This document shows, piece after piece, positions 34,717 to 46,850 of a stretch of DNA of 64,000 nt. Every line of letters starts with the position of its first letter. Positions within the stretch are counted from its first letter, which is position 1. The notes beneath the pieces are model-generated. The model was not told the origin of the DNA, searched no databases, and saw nothing but the letters and a program-made list of their open reading frames with translations. A program made the translations under genes and the position numbers. The stretch comes from Perkinsus olseni (lineage: Eukaryota; Perkinsozoa; Perkinsida; Perkinsidae), in assembly GCA_013115135.1 (NCBI GenBank), contig JABANP010000206.1:1-64000 (forward strand), given 5' to 3'.

Positions 34717-35427
34717 TTATCCAGTCCATCCCGTCCTACTCTTGCTAGTGTTGTTGAGTTTGTGTACGACTTCCAGCTTGAGGATGAGTACAGTACGGCC
34801 ATCGGATCGCACCGTCTCCTCAGCGAAACAATCGAACAGACCAGCCATGCTTGCCTCCTTAATCTTCCGAGATTTCCCAGCTTTATCGTAGCAGACAAGA
34901 TGAATCCCATCCCCAGCGAGCCCCGGCCATACTCCGATGATATCTTTGCGTACTGTGTGGAGGGAAAAGTCGATCGTATCATGAGAGGAGCTCACAAAGC
35001 ATTCCCCATTTAACGTGACTTGGTAGCGGTATCGCGTGGACTGTGCTACGGCCTCCTGGGGGCCTTTCAACTGCGCAGCCCTTCCTGATATCTCCGGCTC
35101 AGTTTCTGCGGAGCAGCGGCTTGGACTCGTATCGTTTGGTCCGGCTACGATGGTGAGGTCTAGCAGGTAGTAAGTAACCCCGAGAGGCCCCTGGAACTGC
35201 CGACCAGCAAAGGCGAACAGGGGATGGGCATCTGTGGTCTCCGTAATATTGCACGACTTCCCTGCTTCGTCATAGAATGCCAGAGAGAAGTCGGTACTTT
35301 TGAGTGCCGACCAAGTTTTTTCGACGTGACAAGCCACCGCCTCGAAGGGGGGCACGTACGTTCGATGAACTATGGTGAACTCTGACCCGTAGACGACTCG
35401 ATAACCATAGCGAGGTGCTAGGGCCAT
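34717..35427 (-). CDS. Tandem PB1-like domain protein, copy C
   Basis: The ATG at 35427 gives MALAPRYGYRVVYGSEFTIV; the longer frame upstream has only TTG. Domain 1 reads TWSALKSTDFSLAFYDEAGK and YLLDLTIVAGP. Domain 2 reads YRYQVTLNGECFVSSSHD, then TIDFSLHTVRKDIIGVWPGL, LVCYDKAGKSRKI, SMAGLFDCFAEETV and TVLILKLEV. It is the most divergent of the three in domain 2, with a one or two residue deletion near IHLVCYD. The linker (Glu/Gln/Ser rich) differs from A and B. It is followed downstream by an orphan GH27 tail, consistent with duplication of a PB1-plus-galactosidase unit. Confidence 0.65.
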   Translation of the reverse strand: MALAPRYGYRVVYGSEFTIVHRTYVPPFEAVACHVEKTWSALKSTDFSLAFYDEAGKSCNITETTDAHPLFAFAGRQFQGPLGVTYYLLDLTIVAGPNDTSPSRCSAETEPEISGRAAQLKGPQEAVAQSTRYRYQVTLNGECFVSSSHDTIDFSLHTVRKDIIGVWPGLAGDGIHLVCYDKAGKSRKIKEASMAGLFDCFAEETVRSDGRTVLILKLEVVHKLNNTSKSRTGWTG

Positions 35428-35861
35428 GATACTCAACAACGGAGAAACTGCCTTCAACCTCTTCTGCTCTTAGTGCGCCAGTAGTATTCCTCCATCAGTT
35501 CGATAAAGCACGATGTATTGCTCACATTCACTCGGCAACCAAGCACAACGGAGAGATTGAAAGTACTGAGCTGCTGTTTAAAAACTTCCAACTTCTATTT
35601 TTTAGCGTTTTCGACTCCGTGAGATCCCCCTTCTCTCTGGACGTCGCCGCACGTGTTTCCAGGAGTGGTTTTTTGGTGTGCTCCAATGGAGCAGCTCCGT
35701 AGTTCCATGTGGATTGTCTTTCCCTTCGACCAGTATTGTTGCAAATGACCCGCTGTAAGTAACACGAAATCAATTTGAGAATTGAACCCAGTGAATTGAA
35801 GCAGACGAACGGAACACGTGTACCTGTACGGCCGAAACGTTGTTGATAAGTGTAGCTGTTG

Positions 35862-36010
35862 TCACATCAAAACTGTTAGATGCAACACCCGAGAATAGAA
35901 GTTTAACTCCATGGCCTTCCGGGTGATGACGAAGTGAACAGAGAAGCTCCCGGAAAGACTAACATCTCGGCCAGGACTTTGTTCGCGCGCGCACTTCCTA
36001 ACAAGTGTCG
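35862..36010 (-). pseudogene. Orphan GH27 alpha-galactosidase 3' fragment
   Basis: Minus-strand words GRDVSLSGSFSVHFVITRKA and MELNFYSR match the last exon of galactosidase copy 1 ([20 protein letters not shown]...HFIVIRKAM). No upstream galactosidase exons are attached. The gap inside (loss of the EVETS part) and the bare downstream flank (tcacatcaaaa) shared with 29776 and 49398 mark it as a duplication remnant. Confidence 0.6.
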
Positions 36011-36254
36011 CCGATCCGCCCTGTTGGGATGCTCTCGTACGTAGCCCTTCCACCGTCCACAGGTGGTAGCGCTGATACGGCCTCTGAGCATCGATCATTG
36101 CCGGCTGCTGTCGCAGGTGGTATCTGATGGGGTTCTGAGGAGAGTCGAAGTATTTGCTGCTGCCATCAGGGAAACAACGGCGACGAGGCGGCAACACCAG
36201 TAAGTTTAAGGTTATAAGATGGATGCTGTCGCCTGACATCCATTCGCTGTCCAC

Positions 36255-37549
36255 AATTTCGACTATCTTTCGTCAGCACCAGCAGGCCTCCCGTGGTTCT
36301 ACTGAGCGATATCACGGCCTAGGTGTCGGCCCTCAACACCCCCCATCACCACGGCTCCTCGAGATTTAAAGGCACGCTAGAGGCCCTCAAGAGCTAAACA
36401 GAATCCACTTGGATTCTTCCACTGGAACTTCTCTTCGTCCTCTCTCAACTGCTTTGGAGAGCAGCCCATCTAACGAGAGACTTACTAGTGCCCTCGTCAT
36501 TGGAAAGCACAGGAATAGTTGATCGCTTTCCCTTCTACTTCTATTGGAATCTGAGAGAGCCGCTCGCTCAGCGCTTCGTCTAGTAACGAGAACCTCTAAT
36601 AATGCTTCCGATGTATATCGTTGGTTACGGCGACGCAGTTTCGCCCGAGTGTTGTTCTCAACTCCGCAGCTGAGCTACCAGCTGCTTCCGCTGGGGTAGA
36701 GTGGGCCAACCAGTTTCACGAGTACACATGGCGAATCCAGTGGACAGTATTCGTCCACATTGGTCTTCAATCAGAGGCCAGTCGTCACGCTGGTCAGACA
36801 ACACAAGAATGGCATCTCGAATCGAGCTGTCGACTAGGCGTCAATGGAACCCCGTAAAACAAGTAATCTGCGAGGGCGATTTTTCTATGACCGGTGATAC
36901 GCGTTCGAAAGTTATTGTGAACTACGCGGTCCTCGTGCGGATCGGAGAGAACTGTTCGTCCAACCAGTATGGAGAGATGGCGGAGTTTAGGAGGTGTGGA
37001 CAAGCTAGTCCGCAGTCGGTCGCCATGACCCCTACTGTCTCGGACTGCTGTCCCGCAGTCGATGGTGATGATGAGATCAGCAGCGGCGTCAAGTAATGAG
37101 AACCTGTTGCAGATTGGTTGGCTGCTGCGCTGACATGACGTAGTTCAACTTATGCAAGGGTCCCGTCACCTTAATTGTCTCCTCTTCAACACGACAATGG
37201 CACGGAGCAAAAAACTGGTTCGTGTGCGGCTGATTTGCGAAAGCAACGTGGATGCCCGCAAAGGAAAAGGCGGAAGCCACCATCAGGCTTAAGCACGACA
37301 ACAAAACAGAGTAGAGGCAACAATGCCAAAACACTGCCTGGACCAGAAAGGAGTCCCAATGGGCTCGGATATATGGTAGGGCGTTGAAAAGACCGCCCCT
37401 CCATCATCGTGGGCTTCGTAGCGGATCGCAACAAACTCGATGATAGCTGAGTCGATTTGAATGATAGGCCGCAAATGCAGCCAATGCGGAATATGTATAC
37501 CATCACACGAGTTGTGTTGAAGAAGCGCCACTACAGAGTTGAGGACGAC
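36255..37549. other. Intergenic, one doubtful ORF
   Basis: A plus-strand open frame from an ATG at 36728 to 37096 (about 120 codons, Ser/Thr rich, with ICEGDFSMTGDTRSKVIVNY) has no family likeness. The rest holds short ORFs only. Confidence 0.25.
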
Positions 37550-39721
37550 CTAAAACTGGTCGTCATGATTGGATAGTCGTCGAGCGACATCCTTAGAAAT
37601 CTTGATGAAGTGCACCGAGGACGTATCGACCTCAGCGGAGTACTCCCCCTTGAATCGCCCGACGTCTCGTTTGTCGAGCATATCCCTCACCCTGAACCTG
37701 ACGAAGAAAGATCATCTCTCAGAGATATGAAGGCATGCTGTATATTTAGACCGATCCCTCCGAGGAGAGAATCTCCCGAATCACGAAATTCCCGGACAAT
37801 GCCAGACATTCTCTTTGGAGTCTCGCTGCGGTAACTGGATAGCTGCCCGCTGTTGGCAATGGTTAGCATTCCCCTATACCCCATCAGCAACCCCACTATG
37901 GGGTACGCGGACAAGATAAACATGTATGGTACCGCACAGGGGACGTACATTCTCCGGTGGTGCAGCATCCGGGAAAAGCAGGGATGGGTTCTGCCTCGGC
38001 TGAAGATGTGCTCACCTGGTTCCTGCCTCCCATCCCGGTATATGTTGAGCTGGGCGCAGTACTACGGCTCTTGGGAGGAAAATAGAATTCGTATTCTGTA
38101 GCAGAACCGCCCAGGTATCCCCCAAAGTGCAGGTGCCGGTGAGTTCTTTTATCCATATCCTCAATCCATTCTCCGACCATGCTACGTAGCCCTGAGGTCA
38201 AAAGCAAAGGTAAAGCCAACACTGCCGATAGTTTCATCCATCGCGGCGTAAAAGCGAAGTTGCGGGAATATTGTATGACGAGGCCATCTCATCTTCCCCA
38301 CCTGTTTCCCGAGAGGATCTTGATTGACCGCGATGAGCTCCTTATTCTGGAGGATCTCTCTCGCCCAGGGGGGCATCGCTCGGAGGTCCGCTGTCATGTA
38401 CCTACAGCGCTAAAGATACCAATACATTGAGGGCATCGATTACAGCCACAACAACGCTGCTACGACGCCTATCTTACAGAGGGGCGGCTAGGATGGCCCA
38501 CAGGGAGAACTGTGACTGCTGCTCGGACAGGCTCAGACCGTTGTTGCCGACCAGGATCCTGAAGGGAAGGCGAGGCTTATGGCGGAGGTACTGGTAGGAG
38601 CAGCACGAGCGATGCATCGGAGGAGTCCGGTAACTCACATATCGGGGTCGTTCCAGTGGCCTGGACCAGCTGCTCTGACCTGAATGTGATACACAGGGAA
38701 TATTCTACTGCTGCAGGGGGGGGCGGTATAATAGAGAGACTCACCAGAACGTTGGTTGGACTGTTCCGAGCCCAGAAGTCGGTGATACTCAGAACTACTG
38801 CCCAACTGTCGTAGATGTCGCCGTAGTTACGCCAGAGGTTGCAAGTCGGGGCAATCTCTTTCACGAGCACGTCGTCGTTCTCAGCATGGTCTGGCAGGTA
38901 TGCCGGCCAACTACAGAAGAAGTTGCATCAAACTCCAAAATCCCGGCTCCAGGATCTAGCAGATGGGAGAACCCCATTGGGGTTCCAGGATTCACCTGCA
39001 CGAGTAGAGTATCGGCCTATTCGTTGCGTTGAGGATCCTCCCGAGCTCAGGATATAACTTTCCGTAGGCCTGCCATCATGGTCACTATGGTATACAGAGA
39101 TGCAATCCCCACTCACAGTCGGGTCGGCGTAGCATCCATCAACCTTCAAGGAGTCGATCCCCCACTCAGCGAAGGTGTTGATGTCCTGTTCGAAGTGCCC
39201 CTCCAGGCCTGGATATCCACCGCATGTATACGTACCGATATCCTGAAGGCACCGTGCTACACCGACTGGGCCGACTGGGGGTGTTTCACCGCGTAAAGTC
39301 CCAACTTGAGCCCTCGACGGTGCATGTAGTCTGCCAGCCATTTGATGCCGTGGGGGAATCGTTGTGGATCGGGGAGGATCTCGCCGGTCTTCTCGTCTCT
39401 CTCCTTCGTTGACCAGCAATCGTCGATATTAACGTTTTCATAGCCGAGATGTCTGAACAGTCTCATCATAGATGGTAAGACCACTAGGAATCTTCCCTAC
39501 TTGTATCCTTCACGGATGAGTACATCAGCCATATCGGTGTATAACCTCTCGCTGATACAGGTATCGGGATGAGCCACACAATCAGTCTCACAGCCGAACC
39601 TCTCCCACGACAACCATCCCATAGGAGGTGTCAACGCCAAACCGTTATCAAGCCCACACACAGAGTAGGGCATGCCGGTAAGGATGACCAATGATATCAG
39701 AGTCAGAAGGAGTCGACGCAT
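37550..39721 (-). CDS. GH27 alpha-galactosidase, copy 2
   Basis: The ATG at 39721 gives a signal peptide ([20 protein letters not shown]) and [20 protein letters not shown]. It has the same exon set as copy 1: [50 protein letters not shown] with the nucleophile, [14 protein letters not shown] with the acid/base Asp, [20 protein letters not shown], and a C-terminal domain [20 protein letters not shown] then [20 protein letters not shown]. Near-identity to copy 1 covers 39080-39480 and 38394-38700. An intron-containing block at 38930-39060 is clearly different, and the C-terminal exon has its own tail. A G-run (ggggggg, 38717-38723) sits in an intron. Confidence 0.9.
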
Positions 39722-40287
39722 GAGTGGTAACAAAAGAATGAGATACGACTAATCAGCGGTTTACTGCTTCTGCTCTCCTTCCCTATGGTTGCGACCTCCT
39801 GTGCATCATCAGACAGCCCCACCTCGAGTGAGACGTTGAGGCAGATAAAAGCCACAACGGATAGGGGTTATTAGGGAAGTGAGCCTCATATTATGAGTAG
39901 GTATGATAGCACTCGAACACAAAGATGTTCAATCAACATACGAACTGCCAGGCACGTATGGCTGCCTTTACCGGACAACTCCGATGCTGCAAGAATCCAA
40001 TCTCGATAGCCTTTCCACGGGATTGAACAGAACCATATACCCATTCACAGCGTCGAGTGAGTAGTGACAAGTCCTAGCCGCTGATTGGCGGACCGTTATC
40101 TACTGCCAGTCTAACACTCTAGATGGGGATCGAGCCTTCAACACAACGAGGCGGCAATGAACTCGACAGACCCGTGGGTTCTGATCGAAATCATCTGTAT
40201 CATCATCTCATGCGAACATCGCTCCAAGTAGAGAGCACGAAATGGCGGATAGAAAACGGCCGCTGAAGAAGAGGACTGGAGACGGAC
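39722..40287. other. Intergenic, no supported gene
   Basis: 5' flank of galactosidase copy 2. A word like an antisense B-box (gggatcgagcc near 40126) occurs without any surrounding tRNA or intron. Nothing else stands out. Confidence 0.3.
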
Positions 40288-42830
40288 CTACCGGAGGGAG
40301 GTAAGCTCGCTGTTGAACATCAGAGTATAACACTCACCAAGCGGGAGCACATTCAGCCGATCATGATACTCGCGCGGCCTTCCTTCGTTTCCCCACTGGG
40401 AACGTCGTCCACCCCATCGGAAGGGGGAGTTGCGAAGTGGGGATTGGAGGTAAAATCTGACGCACCCCACGAGATACCGGGCTGGGGCACAGCGGAGCCA
40501 GTGTGGCTGTTCATGGGCTGAGGACATAGCCCCTTCAACTACACTGAAACCGAAGTTTTGTGCTTCCACTTGGGTAGAGCAATTAAGGAAGCGAATCAAC
40601 GAAGAGGGAGTTTGACTCATCACAGGGAAGGCGGCAGTGTACCCACCGAGATAGAGCGAAAAGAGCATGTGGAGGGCCTCGATGATACTTGCCGTACTGT
40701 TGTCGTGAACGGGGATGTCCAGCATAGCGCAAATAATCCTGAAGTTGAAGCAAGCAAGATACCAACAAAGTCAATGCTCATGAATCGTCGAACAGTGGTG
40801 GCGATCTTCTGAGAATGGCAGGGTTTTTACCGAATATACGTGACTAGGTCCACATCCAAATCCGGGCTTGGGTCAGGTAGAGCAGCTGTCGAAGAAAGAT
40901 ACTCCTCCATTTCTGGTGGCCATGCCTGAGCTTGGGGACCTATCCTATAAGGTTGGTTGCGCGGAAGATACCTGCATGAGCCGATCGATAGACGGCATCT
41001 TGTGGGAGTAGTTCATGACTGATGAGGTCGTAGCCCCTTCTTCATGTAACTCCTCGATCTGGGATACCCAATTGTCAACCTAGGCAATGGCAGGTCATAA
41101 AGATACGCCTTCTCGTGATTATCATCCTGAGGTCATCACCTCCCTCTGGTTGATAGTCTCGGGGTAAGGAACCCTGCGAACCCTCAGCGAATCAACCTTC
41201 CCGCACTGGGTCACCGATCGGAGTTTCTAAGGCATCTGCGGCTGGTCAGCAGGTCCCGTGATACGGGTGAGCTCACCAGCTGCACCACTGCAGGGTCGCT
41301 CTGACTCAAACTAGGTTCATCGAGCTCCACCAGACCCAGTCCATTCAGCTGAATCGACGCCGTAAGTGGCCTCCATGATACTCTCATACCTTGGACATCA
41401 CATCCGTCACTCCCACACCGGTATCAGGGCCCTCCCCCCTCGAACCCCCTCTGAGCCCTACACTTGGCGGGGGTATCTTCAGAGCTGCATCGACCTGCTC
41501 TAGGGCTCACACACTCGAAGCTGGTCAACTTAGGTGGCATGGTACCTCCCCAACGGCCGGTATGAGGTCGGGTATGAAGGGTTTGAGGCGTGTCTCCAGC
41601 TCAACAGTGTGAGGGTTGTAACGTCCGATGTACCCGAAGAGATCTTTAATCTCATCCGATACGTTGAGATTGGCGAAGTCCTCGGCACGATACCTGATGC
41701 GGCAGTGCGAAGGAGGCCCTCGAAGGGAGCATGGCCCACCCTCGAGTGGTAGGAGGGTCCACGCTGCCCCTGACCAGCTTATGCGTCATTGAAGGCTGTG
41801 GCTTGACCCCCGCACCCGGAGGCGAATCGCCAGCTGACGATGACGAGGACCTGAGTCGAACCCCTGCGTTCTCCACTGTCCTCAGCCTGATCCCGATACG
41901 AGCCACGTTGGATCGGGATGAGGGCATATCCTGGCGAAGCAACACTACCCAGAAGACGATGAGGATGCCGAGGACGAGGAGCTCTCCGCACTCCTTTGGT
42001 CATGCTCCACTTTCTGTACACTGGGCACCGGTACTTTTCTAGATTGGTCGGCCTCAGGTATGACACTTCCTGCCGATGGCGCAGCAGCCTGAGATGCAGT
42101 ATCCAAGTTTCGATAATCTCGCCTCCACCCAGTTGCTAACGGAACCGCAACAGATTTCCAAAGAAGGAATTACAGCCTAGGATAGGATGTTCGAAGCAGA
42201 CGCGCCCTACGGAACAATAGCAGCGGGATAACCCAAGCCCATTCGACTGCTCCCGTAAGGGACTCTGCAATCTTCTCTGGAGGGCAAGGCGACACCCCCA
42301 GCCGGTAATGAAAAATCGACTTCAATGATATTTTTTTGGGCACCCACTACCAGCCACGAGTGAGCTACGGAGGAAACCCAAAAATTCCGCGTCTGGCTAA
42401 GTGAACGCCCACCTGAGCAGTTTCTCTTGAGGGCGGAGAACCCGTAGTGAAATTCCTCGATTCGAGAACGGCAACTTCAGTAGAGGAGCCCAGAGGACCG
42501 GTAATCTCATCAGGGGAAAATTTTGGAGAGACATCACGTGCTTCATCGCTGCCACGACTACTGCGAGGAGTAGATACACTGTCTTCGCCGCTCTCTGAGA
42601 TACACCTCTGTCATCCCTATGGCGACTGTGACTCCCACCGTAGTGGCTGGCGTGGGGCTCCTTATCCTGAGGACTGCCCTGAACCTCCACATCAGAGTTG
42701 ATCTCCTCTTCTTCTTCTTCATCGTCTATCGGGTGGTCGCCCTGCAGCACGTCGAAGACCTCATCATAGGGTCTGTTGTCGATAACCCTTCTGCTGTTAC
42801 TCGTTGTGAACTCTGACACAGTCCATGTAT
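40288..42830 (-). CDS. Unrecognised minus-strand gene region with acidic N-terminal exon and hydrophobic exon
   Basis: Not recognised. From right to left: an acidic, probably disordered exon (YDEVFDVLQGDHPIDDEEEE, about 42.65-42.8 kb); after a likely GT-AG junction, SESGEDSVSTPRSSRGSDEA (about 42.55 kb); Ser/Arg-rich open frames at 41.65-41.95 kb; and a hydrophobic exon (MSIDFVGILLASTSGLFALC, about 40.76-40.79 kb) followed by an ORF 40288-40725 with IIEALHMLFSLYLGGYTAAF. A membrane protein with a disordered N-terminus is possible. The exons may belong to more than one gene. The stretch 40850-41500 shows nothing convincing. Confidence 0.25.
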
Positions 42831-43519
42831 ACTTATTATGGCACTGATCAGTGTAATCTTATTATGCTTATAGCGCAGTCCTTTATCGAATTGATAGGCA
42901 ATTGAAACGAGGATTAACCCCCCTCCCCCCCTTCGCGATCAGAGGACGGCAGAAGTGTTCAAGAGGAAAACTCACTCGATGAGAACTCGCTCTCACTCTC
43001 CTCTGATTGTGGTTCTTCAAAGTACCCCGTAGCAGCCATCGAGTGACAGTAAAGCGCCTGGTGAATAACAACCGCCTTAGACGAATACCCCAACAGCACG
43101 AAGACAACCTCCGCCCTCATTGACCGACTCTCACTCGACAATGCCCGGATCTATTCGACGATAATGTCATGAAATTGCAATATAGCGCTTCCGAGACAAT
43201 CCGTATGGCGAGAACTCTTCAAGTCAAACTGGAGGCACCTCTTCCATCACCGTGGATGTCACCGATGACTTGTTCTCGATCAGTTAGACCACGATCTTAC
43301 GAGGGAGAAGCAGTACAGTAGCGTGATTGCGGAGGTTCTGGAAACTTTGATGAGCAGGACTGACTCCGAGCCTGGCGGGCAGTACAGCGGCACTTCCCCG
43401 CACTGTAGGGATGCTCTTGGGGGCGAAACAAGCCGCGCATGGCACGGAGTTACCGGGCTCCCAACAGTGTGTGTGAGTATATAGTCTAACGCCGGTCCCG
43501 GCTTAGACTCCTCACAGTT

Positions 43520-44143
43520 TTATGACAACGATCAACGAACCATTCACATACTGGACATCCGAAATACCTTGGCCCAACCCGGCAAACCGCTCAGCCTCGC
43601 GGCGGGCAGACACCACCGCTCGAGGCATTCGAGCGAGCGGCGAGCGCCATATCATGTGGAGGCCTCCCGTCACGTCTAACGACAGTCTACGGTTCCTCAG
43701 TTGTCGAACTATCGTGAACCGGTTTAATAGGACAGAACCATAAGGGACGCTACCAAGGCTGGAGTACAAACAGACAAGCTCGTACACGAAGTAAGTGAAG
43801 ACTGGTTTATCTAACCGACCTTGTCCGCAATAGTTGGAGTCGGCAATTCTCTGATCACCTAGATACCTCTTCTTGCTGTAACCTATGACGAACCTGACAA
43901 CCCGAAGTTGATTATCCCCACTGGGTATTCCAACGTAATTACCGAGTTCGGTGCTGACCCCCAAGGGGACGGCACGGTTTACAGCCCTGATGGCAGACTT
44001 TATTATTTCTACTCTCAAACTCGGGCCATCGGGAAAGTTAGGTTGGCGAAGAAATACGATCTTCACGGTGTAGCAGTGGGTTTCGGTAGGGCAACTGACT
44101 CAGACTTGATGTTTTGGTCGAGTTTGCTTGGCTCAGACGGCCG
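43520..44143 (+). CDS. Possible glycosidase-like fragment, unrecognised
   Basis: The plus strand shows three coding-like stretches: YDNDQRTIHILDIRNTLAQP (43.52-43.6 kb), RTIRDATKAGVQTDKLVHE ending at a GTAAGT donor (about 43.79 kb), and YDEPDNPKLIIPTGYSNVI onward to KYDLHGVAVGFGRATDSDLM and a stop at 44147 after FWSSLLGSDGR. The order AGV-x-x-DKL, then YD-x-P, then L-x-GVAVG-x-x-x-x-D loosely recalls the C-terminal half of GH18 chitinase-like proteins. No DxxDxDxE catalytic motif is visible. A 184-codon minus-strand ORF overlaps it and looks like a shadow. Confidence 0.3.
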
Positions 44144-44149
44144 TTGATT

Positions 44150-45320
44150 CAGTTGAGCATGGATCAGCAGCGGCTGCTCATCGCCGACTGCCATGGTGGC
44201 TTCATACCGGTCGTTATCGTATTACTTGGCTTCTGAGATTCATTCTTACAGCCAGACTAGTACTTTCAATAAGACTTTCTCATCTCGGATGGGGCGGGTT
44301 GAGTTGTTCACACAAAACTGTGGGGTTCGACGCGATGCAAGACAATTGTCCGATGGTCCGCCAACTTGGAAGGCTGATCTACAGGGGCTGTCCAGGACGT
44401 CCAAACCTTCAAGTTTGAGGACCCTAGAATCGAATGTGAAGCCAAGGTAATAAGTTCGGAGATTTACTGCTAGAGACCAAATGACTGCAATAACAACACT
44501 TTCACCTACTGCTGTCAGCGGCAATCTCGACAGGGGTACGATCAGTCAATCCCGCACGCCTCTTCTCAATACGCCATCATCAGCATCTATCTGTCGAGGT
44601 TCACAATCCTATTGAGGAAGTGAGGGCAATGCCTTCATCGGCTCAACACAGGTCCGGAGGCTCATGCGGATGAATCTACCAAGTCCGTGGCATTTTATTC
44701 CCGCTATTTCGAGACGAATTGCACCCTACGCCAAAGAGGACCACCTCGCCATAGTCATCGCTTAGTGCGGTAATCGTTACGACCACATCAGCAGTGATGA
44801 CGAACAATATATGATATATCATACAGACCAGTCTTGCCATCAGGCTCACTGAGGTCGAGGGGGTTGTACAAGCTAGCTCTTCCGGCTAAAAATCTTCTCA
44901 AGACAGCAGAAAGGACTACTAAACTCACCTCAACTGATTCAAGAGTTCATCAAACTGTTTACCACATTCCTATTCCCCAGGAATAGGACCACGATCATGC
45001 GAGGGATGAGCAGCATCGCAGACCGATGATCGCGGACACGCACGATGATTAACTGAAAGCCTAGCAAGAGCTCGACTGATGACCCGTCAGTGATGAACAG
45101 TACGAAAATTCCCCATACCACAGGGACGCCATTAGAGGTGAAACAGGTTGCACCATCAAGGGGACCATCAAGCTAATGGCTTAGGGCCATTGGACGGGCT
45201 ACCGGGCTTCCGATCGTCCGGAGCGCTGTTGTCGAGTCGAGCGGCAGGAATAACGGTATGAACAACACTGACACATCTTCAAAAGGCTGAGCCGTGCCAA
45301 CGTGAGGACAGTCCGAGCGG
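44150..45320. other. Intergenic with decayed duplicate segments
   Basis: No gene seen. 44970-45160 resembles 43280-43440 (shared gaccacgat, gcgaggg, gagcagcat/gaagcag, cagtacg words). 45173-45290 resembles 46540-46650 (gggccattg, gggctaccgggcttccgatc / gggtgaccgagctcccgatc). These look like relics of the same hydrophobic-tail sequence copied with galactosidase copies 3 and 4. Confidence 0.35.
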
Positions 45321-46340
45321 TCATGGAACAGATGCATGGCAAAGGGAGATGAGTAACAATATACTTGAGGCCGTTGTAGCAATTTGAGTAGCACCACTTG
45401 GCTCTCCTTCTCCTTGCTCCGTCAGAAGGAACATTCGGACGCTCTGGGGCGCGACTGGAAAATCCACAGAGCTTGTATAGGACTGTCCAAGGTCCTCGTG
45501 TGCGAACAGGTCTCGTACGGTGAACCTGAAACGATACCACCACGAGATCGCGTTGCGTTGCCAAGACACTTATCCCTCGATCGCCTTTCAGTGTACAAAG
45601 GATGAATCCATCACGAAGCCACCTGGTCCCAGAATTCCAGCCCGGGATCTTGGTCGCGTCAATCTTGAGTGTGACGTTCTCAGTGAGGAAGTTCCGCAAC
45701 ACTGTGGCCCATCGGGCCTTGACTCCTTCTGGGGAGAGCTCTTTTATCCACACCCGAACGTTAGACGTATTGACGAAGATTGGGCATCCCTGAAGCAGAG
45801 GCCGGCCTAACTCCCCATGAACAGCTACAGAGCTCAGTAGCGTGAAGAGAGATGCTCCCGAGGTCCTCACCATCTTCCCTAAGGGATCCTGATCAACAGC
45901 GATAACTTCTCTATTCTGCAGGATTTCCTTCGTCCCAGGCGGCATGTTCTACAGATCATTGCTCACCAGCCTACAAAGGCGTAGGAGTACGGCAAGTTAT
46001 GGTATTATATGGCCCTACAAAGGGCTGGAGAAAATCGACCAGAGAGCCATCTGTGCTTGGTATCGAGGAATGTCGTTGTCGGACATCCCTATAAGGATCC
46101 TGAGTGAAGTCGAACTCCGACGGGAGTCCCATGTATCCTTATTATCGTCGAACATCCGCCAGTAATTGCAGTTGGGGGCGACTCCGGTGACTAGTTTGTC
46201 GCTATCAAGAAGGTTCCCGGGTGTGAAGAACGGCCAACTACCCACCAAGATGTCTCAGTGTAAGCCAAGAAGGAACATATGAGGCTTACCTGCACTCATA
46301 GAGTATGGGTCTTCCAGTCTGTTTCCGTTAAGCCGGTGCT
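45321..46340 (-). pseudogene. 5'-truncated GH27 alpha-galactosidase, copy 3
   Basis: Only the second half is present: a relic of the NxTxRPMLYE exon (about 46.3 kb), WPFFTPGNLLDSDKLVTG, then [17 protein letters not shown], then directly [37 protein letters not shown] and the C-terminal beta domain ([20 protein letters not shown]). The N-terminal half with PMGW and the nucleophile KVDGC is missing, and so is the exon with the [14 protein letters not shown] motif that copy 4 keeps. The tail ends with a hydrophobic stretch (ATTASSILLLISLCHASVP), as in copy 4. It is a pseudogene by loss of the catalytic nucleophile, although its remaining frames are still mostly open, so decay is recent. Confidence 0.75.
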
Positions 46341-46359
46341 CGCTAGTCACGGTCGACAC

Positions 46360-46850
46360 TCACGGTAGGTAGTAAAAGAACCGTTCTTTAAGAACGGGGA
46401 AGGAAGAGGGAAAACCCCAGAAAATAGAGTAAATAAGTGAGAGAGCGTGTCTCCAGGCGCACGCACGCTCAATGTCTCCTGCCAGTATGGGTATAGAGTG
46501 AGTGGGGAAGCGAATAACTGGGCGCCTCCACGAGCACGGCAGTGCCCTCAGAGAGGGGGCCATTGAATGGGTGACCGAGCTCCCGATCATCCCGAAAAGT
46601 GCAGTCGAGCCGCTAACGCTGAGCAGCACCTTCAACACGAACACACATGGTTGTGATCAACATATGGGAATGGATCCCTCGACTAACCAAATACGGCCGT
46701 GGCCTAATAATGCGTGTAAAAAGAGCGCTAAAACGGGCTCACGATCGGAGCAGCCGAGAAGACCGTCATAAAACACTCTCACACAGTTTCCTAAAACTGT
46801 GTCACGTGCTAGCGTGAGGACACACCTCGAGAGAGGACAGTCCGAGAGTT
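46360..46850. other. Intergenic relic between galactosidase copies 3 and 4
   Basis: Minus-strand reading gives a hydrophobic remnant (FVLKVLLSVSGSTALFGMIG) that parallels one 3' of copy 3 (VLFIPLFLPLDSTTALRTIG at about 45.2 kb). No intact gene. It is probably the 3' flank carried along in the duplication that made the two copies. Confidence 0.35.

Noticed and set aside
36728..37096. Plus-strand 120-codon ORF as a gene
   Set aside because: No homology, no introns and no signal, in a region otherwise without genes on that strand. Not strong enough to call.
40120..40145. Antisense B-box-like word in the 5' flank of galactosidase copy 2
   Set aside because: Imperfect match (GGCTCGATCCC) in intergenic DNA with no intron and no tRNA structure around it.
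43512..44066. 184-codon minus-strand ORF
   Set aside because: It overlaps plus-strand stretches that look more protein-like, has no conserved word, and starts inside repeats. Probably a shadow frame.
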